Below are positions 1-9,161 of a stretch of DNA of 64,000 bases, in pieces. The stretch covers positions 29,741,452 through 29,805,451 of the forward strand of contig CM037789.1 in NCBI GenBank assembly GCA_021229015.1, given 5' to 3'. The notes under the pieces were generated by a model. That model saw only the letters and a list, made by a program, of their open reading frames with translations. It did no database searches and was not told the origin of the DNA. A program made the translations under genes and the position numbers. This DNA comes from Solen grandis (Eukaryota > Mollusca > Bivalvia > Adapedonta > Solenidae). The stretch's first letter is position 1. Every line of letters begins with the position of its first letter.

Positions 1-112
1 GCCAGTCAGTTTACCAAATACCTGTATAAAGTATAAAACATGTTTTTGTCATAGAAATGAAAGGTATGACTTAACTTTATTTTACAGTACATTTTGACAC
101 TTTAGTGTTTTT

Positions 113-655
113 ATGCCCCCACCAAAAATGGGGGGGGGGGGGGAGCATATAGATTTGCCTTGTCCATCCGTACATCCCGAAACTTTGTGACATGCATAAC
201 ACTGAAAGTATTTGTACTACAGACTTGAAACTTCATGGATATATTATTCAGGACATGAACTTGCGCACCTGGATATTTTCATCGAACCCCTGTTGAAGTT
301 GATAGAGTTATGGGCCTTTTTTTAAAAAAAAAATGGAATTTTATGCTTTTGACGCACGTAACTCTGAAAGTATATGTACTACAGACCTGAAACTACAATG
401 ATATATTATTCAGGACATGAACTTGTGCACCTGGGTATTTTTATCCCTCCCCCTACCCCCCCAAAAAAAATAGTGAGGCATATAGATTTGTCCATCTGTC
501 AATCCCAAAACTGTGACACAGGTAACTCTGAAGGTATTTATGCTACAGACTTTAAACTTCATGGATATATTACTCAAGTCATGACTTGCGCGCCTGGATG
601 TTGGCCTTGTTTTTGAAAAATGCGACGGGGGGGGGGGGCATCTGTGTCCTTTTTT
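113..655. repeat. G/C-tract-bounded dispersed repeat with three internal units
   Basis: The block opens with ATGCCCCCACC and a long G run and closes with a G run followed by GGCATCTGTGTCC, so the ends are roughly inverted. Inside, a unit containing 'ggtattta(t)gctacagac', 'aaacttcatggatatatta' and 'catgaacttgcgcacctgg' appears three times (about 190-270, 360-440 and 520-600). No coding capacity is evident; short ORFs here are repeat translations. The homopolymer G runs are likely to be inaccurate in the assembly. Similar 'gtccgtccgtc' fragments recur near 28890 and 46760. Confidence 0.6.
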
Positions 656-1004
656 TTTTTTATTGATGTTTCAGTTTTTAGTTACTGTATAAGATTTATT
701 AAATACTAAATCATTTTAATAAACTTTCTTTGTCTGATGAAGATTCTTTTATTTAATTTTTTACTGACTTTGGTGGGTATTCAAGCTATGCCTACAAAGA
801 CATTTAAAACAAAACATTTACATGCATGTCAATTTAAGATTGAAGTTCAGATCTGGAAGGGAGTTAAATATGACAATACCCAGCAGGATGGAACAAATGT
901 ATTAACAGCATACATAAATTGTAATAAGATGTGAACCTTGAAGAAAGCATTTGCTCCTGAGTTTTATTTGTTTCTTTGACAGGTAATATCTTTGAATATT
1001 TCAG
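656..1004. other. Intron of MON2 with no recognisable feature
   Basis: AT-rich sequence ending in a normal 3' splice site (tttcag) before the first visible MON2 exon. A 65-residue ORF at 737-934 starts with a hydrophobic stretch but has no family resemblance I can name, and I do not support it as a gene. Confidence 0.5.
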
Positions 1005-1167
1005 GGAGAAGTTAGTGCAGACAGCATTTCAAAGTTTGCAGTTGGTTGTGACAGATTTCCTACCCATAATCCCCTGCTGCTATCTGCAGGTGGTTGTGGA
1101 TGTGGCAGCAAAGTTTGGACTCCAGAAACAAGAGCTGAATGTCAGTCTAACCGCTATTGGACAACTG
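1005..1167 (+). CDS. MON2: MON2 internal exon (Q-rich HEAT region), upstream of WNISDYF exon
   Basis: This exon encodes 54 residues starting [18 protein letters not shown] and ending LTAIGQL, which closely matches the conserved central region of metazoan MON2, a Golgi/endosome scaffold related to BIG-type ARF-GEFs but lacking a Sec7 domain. In other species MON2 works with Dopey and a P4-ATPase in retrograde sorting. The 3' splice site is tttcag|G; one base completes an Arg codon from the previous exon, which lies outside the window or was not recognised. The donor is CTG|GTAATG at 1167/1168, leaving phase 0. The last bases of the exon and the donor form the first copy of a 46-bp tandem array that continues into the intron. 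If the donor is skipped the frame runs to a stop at 1222-1224. Confidence 0.9.
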
Positions 1168-2442
1168 GTAATGTGTAATTTTGAGTTGTTGCCTGACCCC
1201 TATTGGACAACTGGTAATGTGTAATTTTGAGTTGTTGCCTGACTGCTATTGGACAACTGGTAATGAGTAATTTTGAGTTGTTGCCTGACTGCTATTGGAC
1301 AACTGGTAATGAGTAATTTTGAGTTGCTGGCTGACTGCTATTGGACAACTGGTAATGTGTAATTTTGAGTTGCTGCCTGACTGCTATTGGACAACTGGTA
1401 ATGAGTAATTTTGAGTTGTTGCCTGACTGCTATTGGACAACTGGTAATGTGTAATTTTGAGTTGTTGCCTGACTGCTATTGGACAACTGGTAATGTGTAA
1501 TTTTGAGTTGCTGCCTGACCCCTATTGGACAACTGGTAATGAGTAATTTTGAGTTGTTGCCTGACTGCTATTGGACAACTGGTAATAAGTAATTTTGAGT
1601 TGTTGCCTGACTGCTATTGGACAACTGATAATGTGTAATTTTGAGTTGTTGGCTGACCGCTATTGGACAACTGGTAATGAGTAATTTTGAGTTGTTGCCT
1701 GACTGCTATTTGACAACTGGTAATGAGTAATTTTGAGTTGTTGCCTGACTGCTATTGGACAACTGGTAATGTGTAATTTTGAGTTGTTGGCTGACTGCTA
1801 TTGGACAACTGGTAATGAGTAATTTTGAGTTGTTGCCTGACTGCTATTGGACAACTGATAATGTGTAATTTTGAGTTGTTGGCTGACCGCTATTGGACAA
1901 CTGGTAATGAGTAATTTTGAGTTGTTGGCTGACCGCTATTGGACAACTGGTAATGAGTAATTTTGAGTTGTTGCCTGACTGCTATTGGACAACTGGTAAT
2001 GAGTAATTTTGAGTTGTTGCCTGACTGCTATTGGACAACTGGTAATGTGTAATTTTGAGTTGTTGGCTGACTGCTATTGGACAACTGGTAATGTGTAATT
2101 TTGAGTTGTTGCCTGACCGCTATTGGACAACTGGTAATGTGTAATTTTGAGTTGTTGGCTGACCGCTATTGGACAACTGGTAATGAGTAATTTTGAGTTG
2201 TTGCCTGACCGCTATTGGACAACTGGTATTGAGTAATTTTGAGTTGTTGCCTGACCGCTATTGGACAACTGGTAATGAGTAATTTTGAGTTGTTGCCTGA
2301 CCGCTATTGGACAACTGGTATTGAGTAATTTTGAGTTGTTGCCTGACCGCTATTGGACAACTGGTAATGTGTAATTTTGAGTTGCTGCCTAACCGCTATT
2401 GGACAACTGGTAAAGAGTGATTTTGATTATTTGCCTGAACAA
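1155..2442 (+). repeat. 46-bp tandem array seeded by the MON2 exon/donor junction, 28 units
   Basis: Each unit contains TATTGGACAACTG|GTAATG, and the first copy is the real exon end. The start of the motif at 1155 and of the last copy at 2397 are exactly 27 x 46 bases apart, so no net indel has accumulated. Substitutions are few (agtaat/tgtaat, cctgac/gctgac, tgact/tgacc). At least two units (around 1626 and 1856) read ACTGATAATG and have lost the GT. The last copy again has 'ctaaccgctatt', like the exon, and decays into unique sequence at 2410-2442. Confidence 0.95.
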
Positions 2443-3077
2443 TTTTGTTCAACTTGTATGGGGTCAGTTTAAGTTTATATAGAGCTTGTCACATTATATC
2501 CCATCCCTTCCCATCCAAAACTCACTGTATATGAAGGCAATATGAAATCTGTGTACATTTACATGTATTAATTGCTTTTACTGATAGTTATAGATTTGTG
2601 TAATTATACTCTTTGGGCAAATTGGCAAGTGGTCATTTGAGTTGTCATTTGGGCAGATGGTAAAAGGCCATTTAAGTGGCCATCAGACCTCAGTTAGTCA
2701 GCAGAAGTACGGTAGAGGTCAGAATTTAAAAAAACAACAATTTTACTGTCTAAAATTTGATTAGATTAAATTTCAGCAATAAGGCAAAACACATTACGAT
2801 GCTCATCTGCAGAGTAATCAATATATATAAAAAATGCTCCTCAGTTTTCAGCATTTTAGGACAAGAGGATTGTGTTTTAAGAGTTCATTTGAAAGTGTTA
2901 CTTTGAGTGGTTCATTAAAAGTATTTTTGAGGTGTTTCTTTTAGATGAAGTATAATTCATAGACTGACATGTGCATTACATATTGCCTGTTTTATTTAAG
3001 TTTTTCCATTTAAATACTATCACTAAATCAGTGTGAACTGAAACAGATTAAGTAATCATTCATATTTTCTTCTGCAG
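2443..3077. other. MON2 intron remainder
   Basis: Unremarkable AT-rich intron sequence, ending in the acceptor ttcttctgcag before the next exon. A short echo of the 46-bp unit ('gggcaaattggcaagtgg', 'gggcagatggtaaaagg') is seen around 2614-2664, but it does not form an array. Confidence 0.5.
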
Positions 3078-3334
3078 TGGAATATATCAGACTACTTCTA
3101 CCAGAACCGTGAGCGTATCAAGAATGAGCTTGACTCCCAGCAGCCAGACGAGGATGCAGGGAAGGAGATGCTGCCATTCGACGCCCTCTGGATGTGCTTA
3201 TTCTCTCGTCTTGGTGACCTGTGCGTGGACTCGCGCCCGGCAGTCAGGAAGAGTGCAGGCAGACCCTGTTCTCCACCATCTCAGCCCATGGTGGGCTACT
3301 GCAGGAAGAATCATGGAAGAAGGTGCTATGGCAG
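3078..3334 (+). CDS. MON2: MON2 internal exon WNISDYF..., carrying a 1-base frameshift
   Basis: This exon begins [19 protein letters not shown], continues [20 protein letters not shown] and AVRKSAG, and matches the MON2 block that follows the LTAIG exon in all animals. After VRKSA (about 3258) the frame must change by one base to read [15 protein letters not shown] and then ESWKKVLWQ, the expected family continuation. The sequence has GCA-GG-CAG where GCA-GGN-CAG is expected, so one base appears deleted at 3258-3259. With that base the exon would be 258 nt (86 codons) and phase 0 at both ends, as neighbouring exons require. The acceptor is tctgcag and the donor is CAG|GTCAGT. It is either an assembly indel, an allele, or a sign of gene decay. 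The donor seeds the 25-bp array that follows. Confidence 0.9.
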
Positions 3335-3609
3335 GTCAGTGTGTGGTCTGATTTGGCAGGCCAGTGTTTGGTCTGATTTGGCAGGTCATTGGTTGGTCTG
3401 ATTTGGAAGGTCATTGTTTGGTCTGATTTGGCAGGTCATTGGTTGGTCTGATTTGGTAGGTCAGTATTTGGTCTGATTTGGTAGGTCAGTGTTTGGTCTG
3501 ATTTGGAAGGTCATTGTTTGGTCTGATTTGGAAGGTCAGTGTTTGGTCTGATTTGGAAGGTCAGTGTTTGGTCTGATTTGGTAGGTCAGTGTTTGGTCTG
3601 ACTGGGGTC
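3335..3609 (+). repeat. 25-bp tandem array starting exactly at the MON2 donor, 11 units
   Basis: Eleven units of 25 bases, in register from the first intronic base (3335), each beginning gtcagtg/gtcattg and ending ttggcag, ttggaag or ttggtag. The unit boundary therefore recreates an AG|GTCAGT-like 5' splice site every 25 bases; the second unit reads GC instead of GT. The last unit (3585-3609) diverges into 'gactggggtc'. Confidence 0.95.
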
Positions 3610-3668
3610 TCTTCCGTCATTTGACCAACACTGTGTGGTACCCTCATGAATATATGACCTGATGAATA

Positions 3669-3914
3669 TTAACCCTTTCCCTCATATAGACTCATTTTGA
3701 CGCACTCAATAGGTACCACATAAAGCCTGATCTGCAGAAAACCACAGTTAAACCTTACCAAATTTAATTACAAATTCCTCATTTCAAGACCACTGAGGAG
3801 CAGCGAACAGCATAAAACCTGATCAGCCTGTGAATTACTCCCAGGCTGATCTGGTTTTATGTTGTTCGCATAGGTCTTTTCATGGTGTCTGTCCTCTATG
3901 AGAGAAAGGGTTAA
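3669..3914 (+). mobile_element. TTAA-flanked piggyBac-like MITE, copy 1
   Basis: It begins TTAACCCTTTCCCTCATA and ends GAGAGAAAGGGTTAA, near-perfect inverted ends inside a TTAA duplication. The centre is a long palindrome (gcataaaacctgatcag ... ctgatctggttttatg). The TTAA target and the CCC(T) first bases are the signature of the piggyBac superfamily. No transposase is encoded, so it would need one supplied in trans. Confidence 0.85.
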
Positions 3915-4548
3915 ATGGCTTTAATTTGCTTTGCAGACCATGTAGAATCTGGAGTGTTGTATTAGCAAACAGAGAAGACCCTGGGCCTGCTTTGTTTGCC
4001 TAAGTATCAAAATAAGTCCATATGTGGTTAAAAATTAATCAACCTTTCTGCATGCTTAGCATCTTTATTCTCTCCTGAGGGAAGACAAAGATCAAGAATA
4101 TTTGCTAAAAATGCCATAGGTCACACCAAGTAATAACAAGACACTGCAAAACAGAGGTTGATTTTAGAGCCAGTGTATAAAAGTTCCTTTATGACAAGAA
4201 GTCTCAGATTCTGATTGGACATGAACATTATTACAGACTGTAGGCTTGATTCAATGCTTTTCAGGCATTACTTGATACTTTCATAACCTTTGTTTTCTGT
4301 TTTTATGACATTATGATATTTTAAATACAGGAATGAATTATCCAGTCAGACAAAATTTCCAATTATAGTCCACCTTAGCAGACTAAGTAGAAATAATCCT
4401 GTGAATATTATGACTAGTTAATGTTATAGCCATTGGATTATTGAACGGTTCAAAAGTTTGTGGCAACTTTACAAAGAATCTAATGATTTTATGTATTTCA
4501 AAAAGAAAGATATTGGACAAAACAAGTAAAACAGTCCATTGTTGATAA
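3915..4548. other. MON2 intron with a diverged MITE-related fragment
   Basis: Positions 3935-4030 contain 'gtattagcaaacagagaagaccctgggcctgc' split over short motifs (agcaaacagagaag, caaaataagtcc). These also occur in the old MITE relatives at 29130, 46379 and 61010. The rest is plain intron. Confidence 0.4.
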
Positions 4549-4790
4549 TTAACCCTTTCCCTCATATAGACTCATTTTGACGCCCTCAATAGGTATCACA
4601 TAAAGCCTGATCTGAAGAAAACCACAGTTAAACCTTACCAAATTTAATTACAAAATCCTCATTTCCAGACCACTGAGGAGCAGCGAACAGCATAAAACCT
4701 GATCAGCCTGCGAGTTACTCGCAGGCTGATCTGGTTTTATGCTGTTCGCATAGGTCTTTTCATGGTGTCCTCTATGAGGGAAAGGGTTAA
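4549..4790 (+). mobile_element. TTAA-flanked piggyBac-like MITE, copy 2
   Basis: Full-length 242-bp copy with intact TTAA on both sides, 18-bp terminal inverted repeats and a central palindrome (CTGCGAGTTACTCGCAG). Same orientation as copy 1, 0.6 kb away. Confidence 0.88.
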
Positions 4791-5254
4791 TACACAATGT
4801 AGAAAAGTTAGTTAGTTCTAGGGAGACTCAATGTTCCTTTTCTTGTGTTAAGGCCGCAATAAAGTGTATAGGTAAGTGACTAAAAACATTTTAATGAACC
4901 AAAATTTTACTCGTAAAATTTCACAGCCACAAAAATAACCCATTAAAGTGTATTTTGCAAGCACAGACAAGTTGACACCATCAACCTATGTAATGATTTC
5001 TAGCCATGTGACTTTACGTAAAATGTCTTGTTATATCTATTGCAGTTCATCAAGTTATGTTTACATTGTCTTCTAAATAGAATGTCATTGAAAAATGTAA
5101 TTAGAATATAAATATCATAATGTGAACTCGGATATGTGTCGTGGTAGGGGTATTCATCAATTTTAGTGAAACTCTAGATTTGTCTTCTACTTTTTTCCAC
5201 AAAAGCATGTGTTGTTGTATAATGACTATTGTCTCTTGTCAACTGTCCATAATG

Positions 5255-5346
5255 TGAACATATCATCCACTGAAAGCCAGAAGGGTCTATCAACCTTCAT
5301 TTTACATATGCTGATAGCTTCTGGCTTTCAATGGACGATATGTTCA
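5255..5346 (-). ncRNA. Candidate pre-miRNA-like hairpin
   Basis: Positions 5255-5283 (TGAACATATCATCC...) pair with 5318-5346 (...GGACGATATGTTCA) over 29 positions with two mismatches. After a 3-nt bulge (5284-5286) a further 6 bp follow (5287-5292 with 5312-5317), leaving a 19-nt loop. Both mismatches are A/C on the + strand and so would be G-U pairs in an RNA read from the - strand, which favours that strand slightly. It lies in a MON2 intron. A terminal-repeat remnant of a small transposon is the main alternative. No homology to a named miRNA is claimed. Confidence 0.4.
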
Positions 5347-7100
5347 CAGAATTATACGGCAGTCATGAGCAGATTGAAAGATAAATATAAAAGTTTCCAT
5401 GTTGCTCCGATGTTGACGAGAGGAAATTACCTTAATTTAGATATATTTCTGAAGTTTAACATTAGAGCACCTTGTCTAGAATACAGAAGGAGATGGGGAG
5501 AACATGCTTTAGTATTCAGGTTTTATTTCCTATTGGTGAAAAAAAAATCCGACAATTATATCAGGAAGATGGCCAGTCTCTGTACCTATTTCCCTTCATT
5601 ATGGCATGACATGCCTCGGATTCCCGGTTATTGCATCTGGAGTTTATCTGCGTGCATGTTTAACAATATTGCATGGATAAATGCTTCAGAAATGTATGAT
5701 TTACGCTGGACGTCACTGTATTTTATGTCCGTTTCTAAATGACTAACCTCCGAGACAAGGATGTCTGGGAAATTACAGGTCTATCCTAGATATAACCGTA
5801 AAGTCAAGGTGCTGGGATAAAACATTGCCGGTAATGCAGTGTATTAGAGACAGTATGTAAGATGATTTTATAGGGATTCATAACAGCAAGTAATGGAGTC
5901 AATGTGATAATATGGGATCTTAAGTTCCATACTAAAATATGGCCATAAGGCTTTATGTAGGTGATTGATTTTCACTATACATCGTATCTGTCGCTCACAG
6001 CTGCCTTCATCAAAGCCTTTGGCAGACATGGGTCTGGAACATATATCTCCTCAGTGTTTCATAAATCCAAACGCTGCTATTCTTGTGGTGGCAGGGCTAC
6101 TTTCCAGACTCTTTTGTCTCCGAATATTTGACACGAGACTCATATGGTAGTCTAATGCTTATAGATATTCATGGGAATGGACCGTTATTAATGGCATTCA
6201 ATGTCATTTATTTCATAACAACGTAAGTAAGTCGGGGCATGTTGATTAGAATGAGCAATAATGTACAGACAAGTTATTTACATTTGCAATTTCATGAGAA
6301 TCTTCGAGAAACTGGGCCCGCAATTTTTGCATTGGTCTGTACCAATCCCTGGCAATTATATCTCAAAGTTAGAATGACTATCTTGGACTCTCCCAGGCTG
6401 CCCTTTTCAAAATGTTATATAAACATTGCGGCCAGATATTTATACAGTGTTACCTTTTTGACAAATATGACAGCACTCTGACACATGCATTTCTGGTGTC
6501 TGTGTCGCTAAACTTCAAATCAAATTTGGTTACTGTAATGAAAAAGTTGACCAAAATAATTTCTACTAAATTCTTATTTGCACAATAAAACATAAAAAAA
6601 ATGTGTTCCATTTCATTGGATTTTATAAATTCAACACTTCTTGTGAAGAAAAAGTCACAAGCATAATGCTGTTTTAGATCTGTAAATCAACACTCATGAG
6701 GATATTTATTGATACAGAGTTAAGTGAAACGGCCCCCTGGTACCATTGGTGCTTTGCTTCAACATTTGAGGTATCAATATCCTGAAAGTGACAAATGTTT
6801 ATCATGCTGACAGATGTTTTATGAAATTCCGAAGAAGGATGACATATTTTATCTCATTATATGAATAAAGATTTAGATCCTGTTACCAGATAGCATTATG
6901 AAATGCTGAAATAGTTCAGATATCCATACTGGTAGACAACAGTACATTAGTCAACCATTACCTTCACAGGGCTAGATGACTCGCACCTTGTGTCGAATGA
7001 TGCATTGTGGTTTTCTTTAAAAAAAAAGAAAAAGACATGGGTATGTGTGAATATGGCTGCCTCTGTTCAAGTTTTTTGTCTTTTTGCTGCGGGTTCTCTT
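5347..7100. other. Long non-repetitive intron stretch with open frames but no recognised gene
   Basis: A 177-residue frame (5209-5742) runs through the hairpin; two shorter frames lie at 5965-6150 and 6239-6481. None shows a domain or codon bias that I recognise. CpG is somewhat more frequent here than in neighbouring introns. I see no other feature. Confidence 0.4.
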
Positions 7101-7342
7101 TTAACCCTTTCCCTCATATAGACTCATTTTGACGCACTCAATAGGTACCACATAAAGCCTGATCTGCAGAAAGCCAAACTCAAACCTTACTAAATTTAAT
7201 TGTAAAATCCTCATTTCCAGACCACTGAGGAGCAGCGAACAGCATAAAACCTGATCAGCCTGCGAGTTACTCGCAGGCTGATCTGGTTTTATGCTGTTCG
7301 CATAGGTCTTTTCATGGTATCCTCTATGAGGGAAAGGGTTAA
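7101..7342 (+). mobile_element. TTAA-flanked piggyBac-like MITE, copy 3
   Basis: Full-length copy with TTAA at both ends, TIRs CCCTTTCCCTCATA / TATGAGGGAAAGGG and an intact central palindrome. Its antisense reading gives the recurring spurious peptide beginning NPFPHRG. Confidence 0.88.
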
Positions 7343-7656
7343 CAAAAAATGTGATTCTCTTTCTTCTCTGATGTAACATTCATTATACATGTATTTAAGT
7401 CTTTAGGGGAAATTGATTTTGAAGACCTTATTATGCTTGCAAAGCCTTGGTCTTCGTTCGTTGGTTTCTTAAGTCTATTTTTTATTTGAGACTCGGAATT
7501 TACATTTTTGAAACATCAGTAATTATGTATGCAGACCTTCCAGAATGGCAGTTGCACAAGGTTGTTCTTTCTTCAAAATTTAAGGTAAAAATAGATATCA
7601 TGAATATGTAAGTTACAGTTGTTAATAATAATAATAATAACAACCAAGTAATAATA

Positions 7657-8700
7657 ATGACCAAGTTCAGGGCTGCTACATGGAACATTGGCTCCCTGAA
7701 AAGGCGAAGCGCCGAAGTGGTGGAAACCCTCACTAGAAGGAGAGTGGACCTCTGTGCTATTGAAGAACACAGATGGGCCGGCAGTCTTACAGCGAACCAG
7801 ACGCGCCACATCAAAGGAAAGGACTCCACATACAAGTTCTTCTGGAGTGCAAATGACAAGGGACAAGGTGGTGTGGGAATTTTGTTAGCTGAAAAGTGGT
7901 TGGAGAAGGTTTTCGATGTCCAGCGCATCTCGGACAGGATTATACAGATCAGGCTTGTCTTAGGCAAGGTAGTCTTTACCTTCCTATCGATATATGCTCC
8001 ACAGGTCGGGCGGTCTAAGGCTGAAAAGGAAAATTTCTACGATCAACTCCAAAATACAGTTTCCAAGATCCCTGCGTCTGAGATACTCTTCCCACTTGGA
8101 GACTGAAATGGGCATGTGGGTGCTGAAAGCCTTGGTTTTGCAGAGGCACATGGAAGTAGAGGTTTTGGGACTCGCAACCCAGATGGTGAGCGAGTGCTAG
8201 AGTTCGCCGTGGCCAACGATCTTGTTATCGGCAACACCTGTTTCATCAAAAGACCTTCACACCTCATTACATACTGTTCTGGCATCCACAGGACCCAGAT
8301 AGACTATATACTCTACCGTAAGAGTTTATGCGGTGCAGTCAATGATGTGAAGGACATCATTGTTGAAGAATGCACGCAGCAGCATCATATCGTAGTGTGC
8401 GACTTTAAAGTTAGTCTGCCAAAAGTAAAGAAGCGCAAATTCACCCCACGTATCTGCACCTGGAAGCTTAAGGATGTTGCTGTTGTGGATACATTTCAAG
8501 CTACCTTCAAGGAAAAGATTTCTGCTCTTGCTCCCGCTACCAGTAGATCTGACAATAATGTGGAGGATGTGTGGTCCAACCTGAAAACTGCACTGCTGGA
8601 TACCGCCAAAGAGGTGTGTGGGACTTCTAAAAACAACCAATGGAGACGGGAGACCTGGTGGTGGGACGACAAGGTTGATGAAGCCATCAAGTTGAAATGA
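7657..8700 (+). pseudogene. Retrotransposon endonuclease domain, interrupted by one stop
   Basis: In one frame the sequence encodes an apurinic-like endonuclease (exonuclease-endonuclease-phosphatase fold). Landmarks are the N-terminal TWNIGSL motif, the catalytic Glu region LCAIEEHRW, YAPQ, the GD-NGHVG motif interrupted by a TGA at 8104-8106, TQIDYILYR, and the terminal HH-VVCDF segment (QQHHIVVCDF). In canonical RTE proteins the stop position is usually Trp or Phe, so a TGG-to-TGA change is likely. The ATG at 7657 is the first in frame after the AAT tract. The frame ends at 8698-8700 where a frameshift separates it from the linker. Confidence 0.85.
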
Positions 8701-9161
8701 GCATGTTTAAAGCCTATAAGGCCCTGGTCAAAGGGGGCAAGTTGAGCGAAGCCAAAGATGCTAAGTCTGCTTACGACGAGGCTAAGCGACAAGCAAAAAG
8801 AGTAGTCTGGAAAGCAAAGTCGGAAGCTGAAAAGGACAAATTCGCCAACATATCGCCCAATGGTGAAAGCATGTTTAAGATAGCCAAACAGATGGACAGG
8901 GCTAACCAGGATGTTGTCGGCGAGAAGTGTATCAAGAATGATGCTGGTGAGCTGTCCATTAGTGATGAGGAAAAGATGAAGGCTTGGGTTGAGCACTATG
9001 CAAGGTTGCTAAATGTTGAGTTCGAGTGGCCGAGTGATTTACTTCCTGAGGTTGCTCCAGTTGAAGGACCTGTCCCGCCAATCACTTTGGAATTAATCCT
9101 CACTGCACTCAGCAAGATGAGATGTGGCAAAGCTGACCATCAGGTGTTGTTGCTGAGATGA
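8697..9161 (+). pseudogene. Retrotransposon linker segment between endonuclease and RT
   Basis: Shifted relative to the endonuclease frame. It encodes a Lys-rich region (EAKRQAKRVVWKAKSEAEKD), then NISPNGESMFKIAKQMDR and KMKAWVEHYARLLNVEFEWP, typical of the stretch before the RT core in RTE-like elements. The frame breaks near 9135, where KMRCGKA should continue into a Gly-Val-rich segment and MMKAAGEDG in another frame. One missing base explains this. Confidence 0.8.

Noticed and set aside
737..934. 65-residue frame with a hydrophobic, signal-like start
   Set aside because: No recognisable family, sits between a repeat and an exon acceptor, and AT-rich DNA often gives Leu/Phe-rich starts.
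1155..2442. CRISPR-like reading of the regular arrays (also 3335, 13786, 18510, 59455)
   Set aside because: Units are directly adjacent with no unique spacers, and the genome is an animal's; these are tandem repeats.
5209..5742. 177-residue open frame
   Set aside because: It passes through the 92-nt hairpin, shows no domain or codon bias, and lies within a MON2 intron; length alone is not enough.
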